Positions 6,695 to 14,397 are shown, counted from the stretch's first letter. The stretch: 32,080 nucleotides of DNA from an uncultured Neglectibacter sp. (GCA_904391645.1 CAJFMJ010000006.1:1-32080); one strand, 5' to 3'. The notes: a model not told the origin generated them from the letters alone. Program-made: numbers and translations.

Positions 6695-7651
6695 TTAAAA
6701 TTCCTGTTTCAAGCTGCGGGAGAATAACCCGTCCAGGGTTTCCCTGGGGTCGGCCCCCTGATAGAGCACCCGGTCCACCGCTTTGCAGATGGGCAGGGAC
6801 ACCCCCTGTTCCTCTCCCAGTTGGACCAGGGCTTTCACCGTGGCGCAGCCCTCGGCCAGCTCGGTGTAAGCCTCTCCTCGCACAAAGGCCTCTCCATAGC
6901 GGCGGTTGTGGCTGTACTGGGAGAACACCGTGGCTTCGTAGTCCCCCAGATGGCACAGTCCGTAGGCGGAGAGCTCGTTGCCCCCCATGGCCTGGATCAG
7001 CCGGGCGATTTCCCGGGTGCCCCGGCTCATCAGTGCCCCCTTCAGGGAGGAAAGCCCCAGGCCGTCCAGCATCCCGGCGGCAATGCCGATGACGTTTTTG
7101 GACGCCCCGCCGATCTCATTGCCGATCAGGTCCCGGCCATAGTAGAACCGGATCAGCTGGCTGGAAAAGGCGGAGATCAGCTCCTCTTTCAGGGCTTCGT
7201 CCTCGCTGTCGATGACCATACAGTTGGGGATGCCTGCGGTGAACTCCTGGACGTGGCCAGGCCCCAGCCATACAGCCACTGGCGTGCCTTCTCCCAGCTC
7301 CTCCTTCACAATGGTGGAAAGCCGTTTGCCGGTGCCGGTTTCCAAGCCCTTCATGCACAGCACCAAGCGGAGCTTCCCCGGTGCGCAGGGGGCGATCTCC
7401 CTCAGCAGCCCCCGCAGGCTTTGGGAGCCCACTGAGATCACCAGGGTGTCTGTTTGAAGGGCGGTGGGCAGGTCTTGGGTCAGGTGCACAGAGGGGGGCA
7501 GGGTGGTCACCCCGTTGGAGTGGGTGGAGAGCAGCTGTTCCATCCGCTTGGAACCCTTCCTGCCGTAAAGGGTCACCTCCGACCCGGAACGCTCTAAGTA
7601 CCAGGCCAGGAACGTGCCCCATCTGCCACAGCCGATCACCGAAAGTTTCAT
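6695..7651 (-). CDS. gpsA: NAD(P)-dependent glycerol-3-phosphate dehydrogenase
   Basis: This cytoplasmic enzyme reduces dihydroxyacetone phosphate to sn-glycerol 3-phosphate for phospholipid synthesis. The protein has 318 residues, slightly short for the family. The N-terminal Rossmann motif is VIGCGRWGTFLA. The C-terminal catalytic domain has IGGASKNVIGIAAG with the active-site Lys, and GALMSRGTREIARL followed by GLCHLGDYEAT, the conserved substrate region (usually G-x-G-D-L). The ATG (complement of 7649-7651) follows AAGGGG and starts directly with MKLSVIGCG. The frame open to 7801 has no start signal. Single-gene unit with a promoter at 7690-7719. Confidence 0.9.
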   Translation of the reverse strand: MKLSVIGCGRWGTFLAWYLERSGSEVTLYGRKGSKRMEQLLSTHSNGVTTLPPSVHLTQDLPTALQTDTLVISVGSQSLRGLLREIAPCAPGKLRLVLCMKGLETGTGKRLSTIVKEELGEGTPVAVWLGPGHVQEFTAGIPNCMVIDSEDEALKEELISAFSSQLIRFYYGRDLIGNEIGGASKNVIGIAAGMLDGLGLSSLKGALMSRGTREIARLIQAMGGNELSAYGLCHLGDYEATVFSQYSHNRRYGEAFVRGEAYTELAEGCATVKALVQLGEEQGVSLPICKAVDRVLYQGADPRETLDGLFSRSLKQEF

Positions 7652-7689
7652 GAGATGCTTCCCCTTTCCAACAGGTTTCTCTACCCTGT

Positions 7690-7719
7690 ATTGTACCACC
7701 AAGGAGGGCGTTGGCGCAA
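7690..7719 (-). promoter_or_regulatory. Probable gpsA promoter
   Basis: Minus strand TTGCGC (7714-7719), an 18-bp spacer and TACAAT (7690-7695), with an extended -10 TG. Confidence 0.6.
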
Positions 7720-7851
7720 GCTGGGGCGTTGTGGGAAAAAAACTTTGGATTCTCGTATCTTTTTCCCCGTTTGCCCGTCTAATAAAGGGATTATCTCCCA
7801 TGCTTTTGGAAAATCACCCAGTTTTTTTCAAAGATTCCCTCCATATTTTTC

Positions 7852-7880
7852 TTCCCATCCTCTTTGCTTTGCTTTATAAT
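7852..7880 (+). promoter_or_regulatory. Probable promoter of the SLH/L,D-transpeptidase gene
   Basis: TATAAT at 7875-7880 has a weak -35 (TTCCCA, 7852-7857) 17 bp upstream. The start codon is 48 bases beyond. Confidence 0.55.
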
Positions 7881-7927
7881 AAAGGAAATACACCTGTCAG
7901 CTTTGACCCAGAAACGGAGATCGATTT

Positions 7928-9889
7928 ATGAAACACCGTCACAAACTCCAACGCATTGCAACGTCCGTACTTTCCCTGGTTTTGTGCGGGGCCCTGGCCT
8001 TGGGAGGCCCTGCCTTTACCGCCCAGGGAGAGGAGCTTTCCACCCCGGCGGTTTCCAGTGGGGATTCCACCCAGCTGGCACCTTCCCCCAGCCGGGAAAC
8101 AGAGGACACTGGGTTGCAGGCTCCTGCCACCCCCAGCCCCTCCCCTGCGGCTCCTTCCAACACGGAGGACACCAAAGAACCGGGTACCAGCCCCTCTCCC
8201 TCTGTCAGCCCCAATCCTTCTGCCAGTCCCGATCCCTCTGCCTCTCCCGACCCGTCTACCAGCCCTTCGCCCTCTCCCTCCCCGGAGGTGACCCGCTACA
8301 CCGTCACCTTCCAAATGGGCAGCTTTGGCACCGTGACCCTGGAAGTGGAAGACGGGGAGCGCCCGGAAGAAGTGCCGGAGATCCCCGAGAAGCCCGCTGC
8401 CAAAGTGCTGGGCTGGTTTGACCAAGAAGGCAACCAGGTGGATCCCTCCCGCTTGACTGTCACAGCGGACGTGACCTATACCGCCCGTTGGGGACGGGAA
8501 GTGGAAGACCTGCTGGACACAGAGGACCACAGCGCCTACATCTCCGGTTATGACACAGGGATGTTCCTGCCGGACAAGACCGTGACCCGGGCGGAGGCCG
8601 CCACCATGTTTTACAAGCTGCTGCGTTCCCAGGATTGGGAAAAGCAGTCCTTCCCCGATGTGAAGGCTGACCAGTGGTACGCCCAGGCGGTGGAAACCCT
8701 GGCGGGGCTGGGAGTCATCTCCGGTTATGAAGACGGCACCTTTGGCCCGGACAAGAAGATCACCCGGGCGGAGTTTGTCACCATCGCCATGGCGTTCAGC
8801 ACCCTGCAGGAGGGGGAGAACCCCTTCCCCGACGTGGGGGAGAACTTCTGGGCCACCCCGTTCATCGTCAGTGCTGTGTCCCAGGGGTGGATCTCCGGTT
8901 TTGAAAACGGTACCTTTGCCCCCAACGACCCGGTGACCCGGGCCCAAGCGGTGAGCATCATCAACAAGATGCTGGGCCGTCAGGCGCCGGAAAACGTCAA
9001 GGGTTTGAACGACGTGAAGAACTTCTATGACCTGTTTGCCACCCATTGGGCCTATGGCGCCATTGTGGAGGCTTCCACCACCCATACCTACCACCAGAGC
9101 ACCCAAGGGGAACAGACTGTGGAAACTTGGGACTCCTACGAGAAGGACACCACCCAGGTGGAGAGCCACTGGGTCAGTGAGAACGGCGCCTTGTACTATG
9201 TGGACGGCGCTACCCGGAAGGTGGTCCGGGGGGCCACCACCATCAACGGAGTGAAGTACCTGTTTGGCAGCAGCGGTGCGGCGTTCACCGGCTTTGCCAT
9301 GGACGGTGAGTGGCGGCGCTATTACCGCAACGGCTTGATGGTGGAGGATATCTCCGGGCTGGGAGTCGTCAGCGGCCCCTATTACATCAAGGTGTATAAA
9401 CCTGCCAACTACCTGATCATCTTTGCCAAGGACCCTGCTACCGGCGCCTATAACACCCCGGTGCGGGCCATGCTGGTGTCCTGCGGCGTACCCACCCCCA
9501 CAGGCACCTATTACACCCCGGCCAGATACCGCTGGCTGAAGATGGTGGGCGATACCTGGGCCCAGTGGTGTACCCAGATCGAAGGGAACTACCTGTTCCA
9601 CTCGGTGCCCAACTGGACCAAGAACAACAAGGACCTGGAAGTGGACGAGTATAACAAGCTGGGGCAGACACGGTCCCTGGGCTGTATCCGCCTGTGCTGC
9701 CGGGATGCCAAATGGATCTATGACAACTGCCAGATCGGCACCCAGGTGTACATTTCCGGCACGGAAACCTCCGGGCCGCTGGGTAAGCCCACCGGGATCC
9801 AGATCCCCTATTGGCACACCTGGGATCCCACGGACCCCACCGCCTATGTCTACTGTGACCAGTACGGCTGCCATCAAGACCTGCATTAA
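7928..9889 (+). CDS. Secreted SLH-domain L,D-transpeptidase (YkuD)
   Basis: The 653-residue wall enzyme is exported. A signal peptide spans about residues 1-32. A low-complexity Pro/Ser/Thr linker (about 50-120, repeated P-S-P/S-A-S-P units) is followed by an InlB-repeat-like beta domain (YTVTFQ to YTARW, about 122-190). Three SLH motifs come next (about 195-355; recurring ISGYxxGxFxPxxxVTRAE), which tether the protein to secondary wall polymers. Then comes a short repeat like choline-binding or wall-binding modules (NGALYYVDG, MDGEWRRYYRNG). The YkuD catalytic domain (about 460-620) carries His558 in FHSVPNW and the nucleophile Cys586 in RSLGCIRL. It would form 3-3 peptidoglycan cross-links or anchor proteins. 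Monocistronic, ending at a strong terminator. Confidence 0.9.
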   Translation: MKHRHKLQRIATSVLSLVLCGALALGGPAFTAQGEELSTPAVSSGDSTQLAPSPSRETEDTGLQAPATPSPSPAAPSNTEDTKEPGTSPSPSVSPNPSASPDPSASPDPSTSPSPSPSPEVTRYTVTFQMGSFGTVTLEVEDGERPEEVPEIPEKPAAKVLGWFDQEGNQVDPSRLTVTADVTYTARWGREVEDLLDTEDHSAYISGYDTGMFLPDKTVTRAEAATMFYKLLRSQDWEKQSFPDVKADQWYAQAVETLAGLGVISGYEDGTFGPDKKITRAEFVTIAMAFSTLQEGENPFPDVGENFWATPFIVSAVSQGWISGFENGTFAPNDPVTRAQAVSIINKMLGRQAPENVKGLNDVKNFYDLFATHWAYGAIVEASTTHTYHQSTQGEQTVETWDSYEKDTTQVESHWVSENGALYYVDGATRKVVRGATTINGVKYLFGSSGAAFTGFAMDGEWRRYYRNGLMVEDISGLGVVSGPYYIKVYKPANYLIIFAKDPATGAYNTPVRAMLVSCGVPTPTGTYYTPARYRWLKMVGDTWAQWCTQIEGNYLFHSVPNWTKNNKDLEVDEYNKLGQTRSLGCIRLCCRDAKWIYDNCQIGTQVYISGTETSGPLGKPTGIQIPYWHTWDPTDPTAYVYCDQYGCHQDLH

Positions 9890-9907
9890 AACTGGATAAA
9901 AACAAAT

Positions 9908-9945
9908 AAGGGCCTGTTGCGCTGCTGCAACAGGCCCTTCCCTTT
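9908..9945 (+). terminator. Terminator of the L,D-transpeptidase gene
   Basis: AAGGGCCTGTTG (9908-9919) pairs with CAACAGGCCCTT (9928-9939) across an 8-base loop. A CCCTTT tail follows. Confidence 0.85.
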
Positions 9946-9953
9946 GAAAAAAG

Positions 9954-9996
9954 AAAACGCTGAGGGGGATCGAACCATCCCTTCCAGCGTTTTTTA
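9954..9996. terminator. Second terminator, mainly for the ribbon-helix-helix gene
   Basis: AAAACGCTG pairs with CAGCGTTTT, and an inner GGGAT/ATCCC stem lies inside. Both flanks carry A or T tracts. It is placed just beyond the stop of the converging small regulator gene. Confidence 0.8.
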
Positions 9997-10011
9997 TGAA
10001 ATGCTCTGCCT

Positions 10012-10191
10012 TTACGGGGTTTTTTCCTTGTGGGAGATCACTTTATATTTCAGCAGTAAATCTTCCATGGCCTCGTCCAGAAGGCGGGAAGCGGGGATGC
10101 GCGTTTTGTCTGACAGGCTTCGGAAGGCCTCCCACAGTTCGGGGTCCACTGTGGAAGCGATTTGCTTTCGGTTGCGTTTGATTTGACCCAT
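10012..10191 (-). CDS. Small ribbon-helix-helix DNA-binding protein
   Basis: The product has 59 residues. It consists of a basic strand (IKRNRKQIASTV), then two helices (PELWEAFRSLSDKTR and ASRLLDEAMEDLLLKYK), the beta-alpha-alpha pattern of CopG/Arc-like repressors that bind DNA as dimers. The target is unknown. The start is taken at the ATG complementary to 10189-10191 because the RHH strand begins there and AAGGATAGGTG lies before it. An ATG at 10215 would add eight residues and cannot be excluded. A near-consensus promoter lies 58-86 bases upstream. The S9 peptidase gene is divergent, with an unexplained palindrome between the two. Confidence 0.72.
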   Translation of the reverse strand: MGQIKRNRKQIASTVDPELWEAFRSLSDKTRIPASRLLDEAMEDLLLKYKVISHKEKTP

Positions 10192-10248
10192 GTCGATGCA
10201 CCTATCCTTTCCCATTGATTGACCGTGGCGGTGTATGGATTTGTTCCC

Positions 10249-10277
10249 ATTATAGAGGATTTCTATGGGTTCTTCAA
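10249..10277 (-). promoter_or_regulatory. Promoter of the ribbon-helix-helix gene
   Basis: Minus strand TTGAAG (10272-10277), a 17-bp spacer and TATAAT (10249-10254). Confidence 0.8.
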
Positions 10278-10408
10278 GGGAAATCGTGGCATTTTTTTGG
10301 AGGAAAAACCCAGGGGAATTTATGCATTGCGCACAGAATTGTTTTTGGCTGGAAAATAGGGGCGAATGGAGGCTTTTCAGAGGACTGGGTGGAGGAACGG
10401 AAGGGGAG

Positions 10409-10429
10409 TCGTGTGCAAATTGCACACGA
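10409..10429. promoter_or_regulatory. Perfect 21-bp palindrome, probable operator
   Basis: TCGTGTGCAA and TTGCACACGA flank a single central A, giving ten perfectly matched base pairs with no T tract. It lies 43 bp upstream of the S9 peptidase -35 box. The shape suits a dimeric repressor or activator. The regulator is not identified. Confidence 0.6.
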
Positions 10430-10471
10430 TGGTTTCCTCAAAGGAAAAGAGGCATCCTGGGGAAAAAGCCC

Positions 10472-10500
10472 TTGCCCCTTTAACGCTTCTGCACTATAAT
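10472..10500 (+). promoter_or_regulatory. Promoter of the S9 peptidase gene
   Basis: TTGCCC (10472-10477), a 17-bp spacer and TATAAT (10495-10500). The ATG is 39 bases further. Confidence 0.75.
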
Positions 10501-10538
10501 GTAGAAAAGCCTATGGTGTATAGAAAGGATGAGGTACC

Positions 10539-12539
10539 ATGGAAGCACTGAAAATGGACGCTTTTACCGAATATGCCTTCCTGTCGGCTCTGCGCTGCGG
10601 GCCGGAGGGCAGTGTGGCCTTTGTGGCCGCCAAAGCCGATGTGGAAGAAAACGGTTACCAGCGGGACCTGTGGGTGAAACCCCAGGAGGGGGAGGCTTTC
10701 CAGCTGACCACCGACGGCAAGACCGGCGGGTTCCTGTGGGACGGCCCCCACACCCTGCTGTTCCAGTCGGGGCGTGACCCCCAGGGGAAAAAGGCCCAGG
10801 AGGCCGGGGAAGAGTACACCGCTTTTTACCGTCTGGATGTCCGGGGCGGCGAGGCCCAAAAGGCTTTCAGCGTGCCCCTGTCCGCCTCTTTGGTGGACAA
10901 GGTAGGGGAGGGCCTGTACCTGCTCTCCGTCAACTGGGACCTGCGGTTCTCCAAGGCCTATGCTATGAAGGGCGCCGCCAAGGAGGCCCTGCTCCGGGAG
11001 AAAAAGGAGGAGCGGGATTACCAGGTGCTGGATGAGCTGCCCTTCTACTTTAACGGCGCCGGCTTTGTGAACAAGCACCGCACAGCCCTGTTCCTGCTGG
11101 AGGAGAGCACCGGGAAGCTGACCCGCATCACCCGGGAAACCTTCAGCGTGGGCGGAGCCCATCTCAGCGCCGATGGGAAGAAGATCCTCTACACCGGCCA
11201 GGCATTCACCGTGAAACGCAAGGAGAAAAGCGGAGTGTATGTGTATGACCTGGAAACCGGCTCCACCACCGAGCTGCTGAAGCCCCGGGTCTACAGCCTG
11301 TACGACGCCGCCTGGTGGGGGGACAAGATCCTGCTGTTGGGCACAGACAGCAAGCGTTACGGCATCAATGAGAACGCCCAATTCTACACCCTGGACCCGG
11401 AAACCAGGGAGGTTTCCCTGTTTGCCCCCTATGAGCAGGCGGTGGGGTCTTCCGTGGGCAGCGACTGCCGGCTGGGCGGGGGCCGTGACCTGATTGCCCA
11501 GGACGGCAAGTACTATTTTGTGGCCACCATCCGCAATGCCTCCCATGTGTACTGCCTGGAGCAGACCGGGGAGATCCGGCCGGTGTACACCCAGGAGGGC
11601 TCGGTGGACTGCATGGATGTGCAGGACGGCAAGCTGTACTTTGTGGGAATGCAGGACATGAAGCTGCAAGAGGTGTACGCCTGGGACGAGGCCAAGCGGG
11701 AGCGCACCCAGTTGACCTCCCTCAACGAGAAAGTCCTGGAGGACGTGTATGTGGCCATGCCCCAAAAGTTATCCTATGAAAACGACGGCACCGACCTGGA
11801 CGGCTGGGTGCTGCTGCCCAAGGACTTTGACCCCAGCAAAACTTACCCTGCTGTGTTGGACATCCACGGCGGCCCCAAGACGGTTTACGGCGAAGTGTTC
11901 TACCATGAGATGCAGTTCTGGGCCAACAAAGGCTATTTTGTGTTCTTCTGCAACCCCCGTGGCGGCGATGGCCGGGGCAACGAGTTTGCAGACCTCCGGG
12001 GGAAATACGGCACCATTGATTACGACGACATCATGGTGTTCACCGACAAAGTCCTGGAGAAGTATCCCCAGATCGACACAGAGCGGCTGTGCGTCACCGG
12101 CGGCAGCTATGGCGGCTTTATGACCAACTGGATCATCGGCCACACCCACCGGTTCTGCGCCGCAGCCACCCAGCGTTCCATTGCCAACTGGGTGGGCTTT
12201 GGATTTACCAGCGATATCGGCGAAGGCTTTGGCGGGGACCAGATGGGCCTGGGCGCCAAGGACAATGTGTGGAACAGCATGGAGAAGCTGTGGTTCCACT
12301 CCCCCTTGAAATATTTGGACCACGCCTCCACCCCCACCTTGGTGATCCACAGCGATGAGGATTACCGCTGCCCCCTGCCGGAAGGCTACCAGATTTACTC
12401 CGCCTTGCAGCAGCTGGGCGTGGAAACCCGGATGATCATTTTCCACGGGGAGAACCACGAGCTCTCCCGGTCCGGCAAGCCCCGTCACCGCATCCGCCGG
12501 CTGAAGGAGATCACCGACTGGTTTGAAAAGCACATCTGA
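10539..12539 (+). CDS. S9-family prolyl-oligopeptidase-like serine peptidase
   Basis: The 666-residue peptidase has an N-terminal beta-propeller-type region (about 1-390, with WD/DPP-like repeats such as LSADGKKILYTG). The C-terminal alpha/beta-hydrolase domain begins around residue 400 (LDIHGGPKTVYG supplies the oxyanion region). The catalytic triad is Ser523 in GGSYGGF, Asp606 in HSDEDYRCP and His640 in GENHELSRSG, the layout of acylaminoacyl or dipeptidyl peptidases. There is no signal peptide, so it acts in the cytosol on short peptides. It is a single-gene unit with its own promoter and a terminator at 12687. The ATG at 10539 follows AAAGGATGAGG. Confidence 0.92.
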   Translation: MEALKMDAFTEYAFLSALRCGPEGSVAFVAAKADVEENGYQRDLWVKPQEGEAFQLTTDGKTGGFLWDGPHTLLFQSGRDPQGKKAQEAGEEYTAFYRLDVRGGEAQKAFSVPLSASLVDKVGEGLYLLSVNWDLRFSKAYAMKGAAKEALLREKKEERDYQVLDELPFYFNGAGFVNKHRTALFLLEESTGKLTRITRETFSVGGAHLSADGKKILYTGQAFTVKRKEKSGVYVYDLETGSTTELLKPRVYSLYDAAWWGDKILLLGTDSKRYGINENAQFYTLDPETREVSLFAPYEQAVGSSVGSDCRLGGGRDLIAQDGKYYFVATIRNASHVYCLEQTGEIRPVYTQEGSVDCMDVQDGKLYFVGMQDMKLQEVYAWDEAKRERTQLTSLNEKVLEDVYVAMPQKLSYENDGTDLDGWVLLPKDFDPSKTYPAVLDIHGGPKTVYGEVFYHEMQFWANKGYFVFFCNPRGGDGRGNEFADLRGKYGTIDYDDIMVFTDKVLEKYPQIDTERLCVTGGSYGGFMTNWIIGHTHRFCAAATQRSIANWVGFGFTSDIGEGFGGDQMGLGAKDNVWNSMEKLWFHSPLKYLDHASTPTLVIHSDEDYRCPLPEGYQIYSALQQLGVETRMIIFHGENHELSRSGKPRHRIRRLKEITDWFEKHI

Positions 12540-12686
12540 CCCTGTGCCCCAACCGGGCTGCCCATAGCGGAGTGCAGGTCCCCGGCGGCGTTGCCTTTGC
12601 CTGAAGCCCGAAAAGGCCCCGCGGGCAGTGCCCTGCTGTTTCCGGGAGAACTCTCAGCGCCCCGCCAGGGCAGGGAACGGCATAGA

Positions 12687-12729
12687 AAAATAGCGCCCCA
12701 CCAAGGGAAACACTTGGGGGGCGCTTTTC
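12687..12729 (+). terminator. Terminator of the S9 peptidase gene
   Basis: AGCGCCCC (12692-12699) pairs with GGGGCGCT (12717-12724), extended by CCAAG/CTTGG inside. A left A tract and right TTTT flank it. The 150 bases between the stop codon and this hairpin hold no gene I can identify. Confidence 0.85.
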
Positions 12730-12744
12730 CTGTCCACGGGGTCA

Positions 12745-12801
12745 GGCGGTTTTGTACTAACCGCCCCCGCTTCCTCATATCTATCTAACACATTGGAAGC
12801 G
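12745..12801 (+). other. Two hairpins just upstream of spoIIID
   Basis: GGCGGTT (12745-12751) pairs with AACCGCC (12759-12765). CGCTTCC (12768-12774) pairs with GGAAGCG (12795-12801), and the second stem ends right at the GAGGGG ribosome site. Either could be leader structure or part of the spoIIID control region. A sigma-E promoter is expected for this gene, but I see only a poor CATA-type box in the second loop. Confidence 0.4.
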
Positions 12802-12811
12802 AGGGGTGCTT

Positions 12812-13066
12812 ATGAGAAGCCGCGTCATTGATGACCGGGCTACCAAGCTCGGGGAGTATATTGTGGAAAACAAGGCCACTGTGCGCCGGGCTGCCAAGCA
12901 GTTTGGCGTGAGCAAGAGCACCGTGCACAAGGATGTTTCCCAGCGCTTGAAAGAGCTGGACAGCAGCCTGTATCGGGACGTGAAAAACGTGTTGGCGGTC
13001 AACAAAGCCCAACGGCATATCCGGGGCGGTATGGCCACCAAAAAGAAATATCAGGCCATGAAGTAG
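12812..13066 (+). CDS. spoIIID: Sporulation transcriptional regulator SpoIIID
   Basis: This mother-cell transcription factor is active after engulfment, downstream of sigma-E. The 84-residue product matches the family length. A helix-turn-helix lies at RRAAKQFGVSKSTVHKDVSQRL (residues ~28-50). The basic tail characteristic of SpoIIID follows (NKAQRHIRGGMATKKKYQ), which makes minor-groove contacts. The N-terminal RSRVIDDRATKLGEYIVENKATVR is also typical. The ATG at 12812 is preferred over the GTG at 12806 because GAGGGG is correctly spaced from it. The neighbouring SpoIIQ-like gene is a frequent partner in clostridia, but here the two genes converge. Confidence 0.95.
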   Translation: MRSRVIDDRATKLGEYIVENKATVRRAAKQFGVSKSTVHKDVSQRLKELDSSLYRDVKNVLAVNKAQRHIRGGMATKKKYQAMK

Positions 13067-13069
13067 GCC

Positions 13070-13107
13070 GAAAAAAGGCACCTGGAAGCACCCGGGTGTC
13101 TTTTTTC
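13070..13107. terminator. Bidirectional terminator between spoIIID and the spoIIQ-like gene
   Basis: AAAAAAGGCACC (13071 on) pairs with GGTGTCTTTTTT (ending 13106) using one G-U pair. Inner bases can extend the stem. It has A6 and T6 on the two sides between convergent genes. Confidence 0.8.
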
Positions 13108-13111
13108 TGTG

Positions 13112-13945
13112 TTACAGGGTGCCTTCCAAAACTGCCTGGGGGTCTAAGGCAACGCCGTCGCGGCGGACTTCCAAGTGGAGGTGAGGCTCTTCGGCGGCCT
13201 CATAGGGGACAGCTGTCACCACGCCCAGCTTCTGCCCGGCAGTGACCACATCCCCGGGGTTCACCAGGAAATTCTCCCCAACGCCGCAGTAGTAGAACAG
13301 GTAGTCCCCGTGTTCCACCAGGATCACGTTGCCCAGCATACTGTCGGTGTAGGTTTCTTTCACCTGGCCGTTGGCGCAGGCAAGTACGGGGGACTCGTTT
13401 TCAGCGGCCACATCCAGGCCGGTGTGGATGCGCCAGTCCTTCATGGTTTTGGAGTACACCGGCGCGCCGGCGCTGTAAGCATTGAGGGATTCCCCGCCTT
13501 CGATGGGCCAGATCATCTCCTGGCTGATCTCATACAAAGGCGCAGTGGCAGGCACCTGTTCCTGGGTTTCCTCCTGTTCGGGTTGGCTCTCAGGGGCAGG
13601 GGAAGGCTCCGGCGTTTCCTGAGTCACCTGGCCGGCGGTTTCCTGGGCAGAGGAGCCCTGGGGGGCCTCCGGGTCGTCGCTGGGCTTGCTGGAGGTTTCA
13701 CTGCGGCTGGAGGAGCTCCCTTGGCCCTCCCCGTCTTCCTCCTCTAACGAGATGCCTGCCTGCACCTGGGAAGAGGTGGAGGAGCTTCCCTCCTGCTGGG
13801 AAAGGGAGCTTTGGGGCTCTGTGTAGCTGTTTACTGCGTCGTAGGTGCTCCATGCAGCGATGCCCACCGCCACCAGGCACACCGCCAGCGCCAAATAGAA
13901 CCCATTGCGCCGGGTCTTCTCCTCTGAAAAGCGTTTTCCGTTCAT
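13112..13945 (-). CDS. spoIIQ: SpoIIQ-like membrane-anchored LytM (M23) protein
   Basis: The 277-residue protein has one membrane anchor (about residues 15-33), a long acidic Ser/Glu/Pro linker (35-165) and a C-terminal M23/LytM domain. The zinc ligands look intact: H-x3-D in HTGLDVAA and H-x-H in HLHLEV. In sporulation SpoIIQ sits in the forespore membrane and binds SpoIIIAH across the intermembrane space. B. subtilis SpoIIQ has a degenerate active site, while clostridial versions can keep the metal ligands as here. The call as SpoIIQ, rather than a general M23 endopeptidase, rests on adjacency to spoIIID. The ATG is at the complement of 13943-13945, behind AAAGGA. Confidence 0.72.
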   Translation of the reverse strand: MNGKRFSEEKTRRNGFYLALAVCLVAVGIAAWSTYDAVNSYTEPQSSLSQQEGSSSTSSQVQAGISLEEEDGEGQGSSSSRSETSSKPSDDPEAPQGSSAQETAGQVTQETPEPSPAPESQPEQEETQEQVPATAPLYEISQEMIWPIEGGESLNAYSAGAPVYSKTMKDWRIHTGLDVAAENESPVLACANGQVKETYTDSMLGNVILVEHGDYLFYYCGVGENFLVNPGDVVTAGQKLGVVTAVPYEAAEEPHLHLEVRRDGVALDPQAVLEGTL

Positions 13946-14120
13946 AAGCACACGTTCCTTTCGGCTCAAATTGCGTTTGTTGCAAAGGTATTCTGAGCTT
14001 TTTGGAAGTGCTTTATGCACGGTTTGCAATCTCAAAATCGATCGGGAGCGCTCTTGTGCGTGGGCGGGATTTTCCAGGCAGTGGTTTTTGGAAAGCGGTC
14101 CCCGCGGGGACGCCGCTGCG

Positions 14121-14247
14121 TGAAAAAACGGGAAAGGCCAGCAGCCAAATCGACTGCCGGCCCTTCCCGTTTTAGCTTGAGGGGTATTATTGAGGAGGGT
14201 AGAACATTGTATCTCAAGAAAAGGTGCGGTCCATTTCTTTTGAGTAC
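14121..14247 (-). ncRNA. Candidate small RNA divergent from lexA
   Basis: A TATAAT lies on the minus strand at 14254-14259, so a transcript would start near 14247. It would form a 5' hairpin at once (14213-14244, CTCAA/TTGAG plus AGAAA/TTTCT with one bulge). Next comes an unstructured C-rich linker (CCCUCCUC at 14192-14199 and CCCCUC at 14179-14184). It would end at a very strong terminator, AAAACGGGAA..GCAG paired with CTGC..TTCCCGTTTT (14125-14173), followed by U6. No reading frame is present. The linker is complementary to Shine-Dalgarno sequences, as in C-rich Firmicutes sRNAs. The -35 box is poor, so the promoter is the weak point. Confidence 0.45.
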
Positions 14248-14383
14248 GGTGTTATTATACCCTGTCCACCTTGGCCAGTTGTTACGGCGCTGTGAATAAA
14301 CCTTAAAGATTTTCTTCCCATTTTATGAACTTTTCCAGGGGAAGGGATTTTCCGACAGAAAGCAAGAAAATTCGCGTTTTTCA

Positions 14384-14397
14384 CAAACAAACGTTTG
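14384..14397. promoter_or_regulatory. LexA (SOS) box
   Basis: CAAAC-AAAC-GTTTG is an inverted repeat that agrees with the Firmicutes SOS box (CGAAC-N4-GTTY) at all but one or two positions. It overlaps the lexA -35 hexamer, as expected for autoregulation. Confidence 0.75.

Noticed and set aside
8160-8290. Short tandem repeats that could be taken for a CRISPR or minisatellite
   Set aside because: They encode the Pro/Ser linker of the transpeptidase, repeat in units of a few codons and lack spacers.
7874-9886. A 670-residue open frame on the minus strand opposite the L,D-transpeptidase
   Set aside because: It is antisense to a gene with clear signal peptide, SLH and YkuD motifs. The frame stays open because of GC-rich codon bias and gives a Gly/His/Pro-rich product with no domain.
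12540-12690. A structured RNA such as SRP RNA or 6S RNA between the S9 peptidase and its terminator
   Set aside because: There are several short GC-rich repeats but no match to conserved RNA cores, and the hairpin downstream is a plain terminator for the peptidase mRNA.
13946-14060. A sigma-F promoter for the spoIIQ-like gene
   Set aside because: GCATA and AGAATAC words are present on the minus strand, but their spacing (19 bp) and the missing GG of the -10 do not fit the consensus well enough to report.
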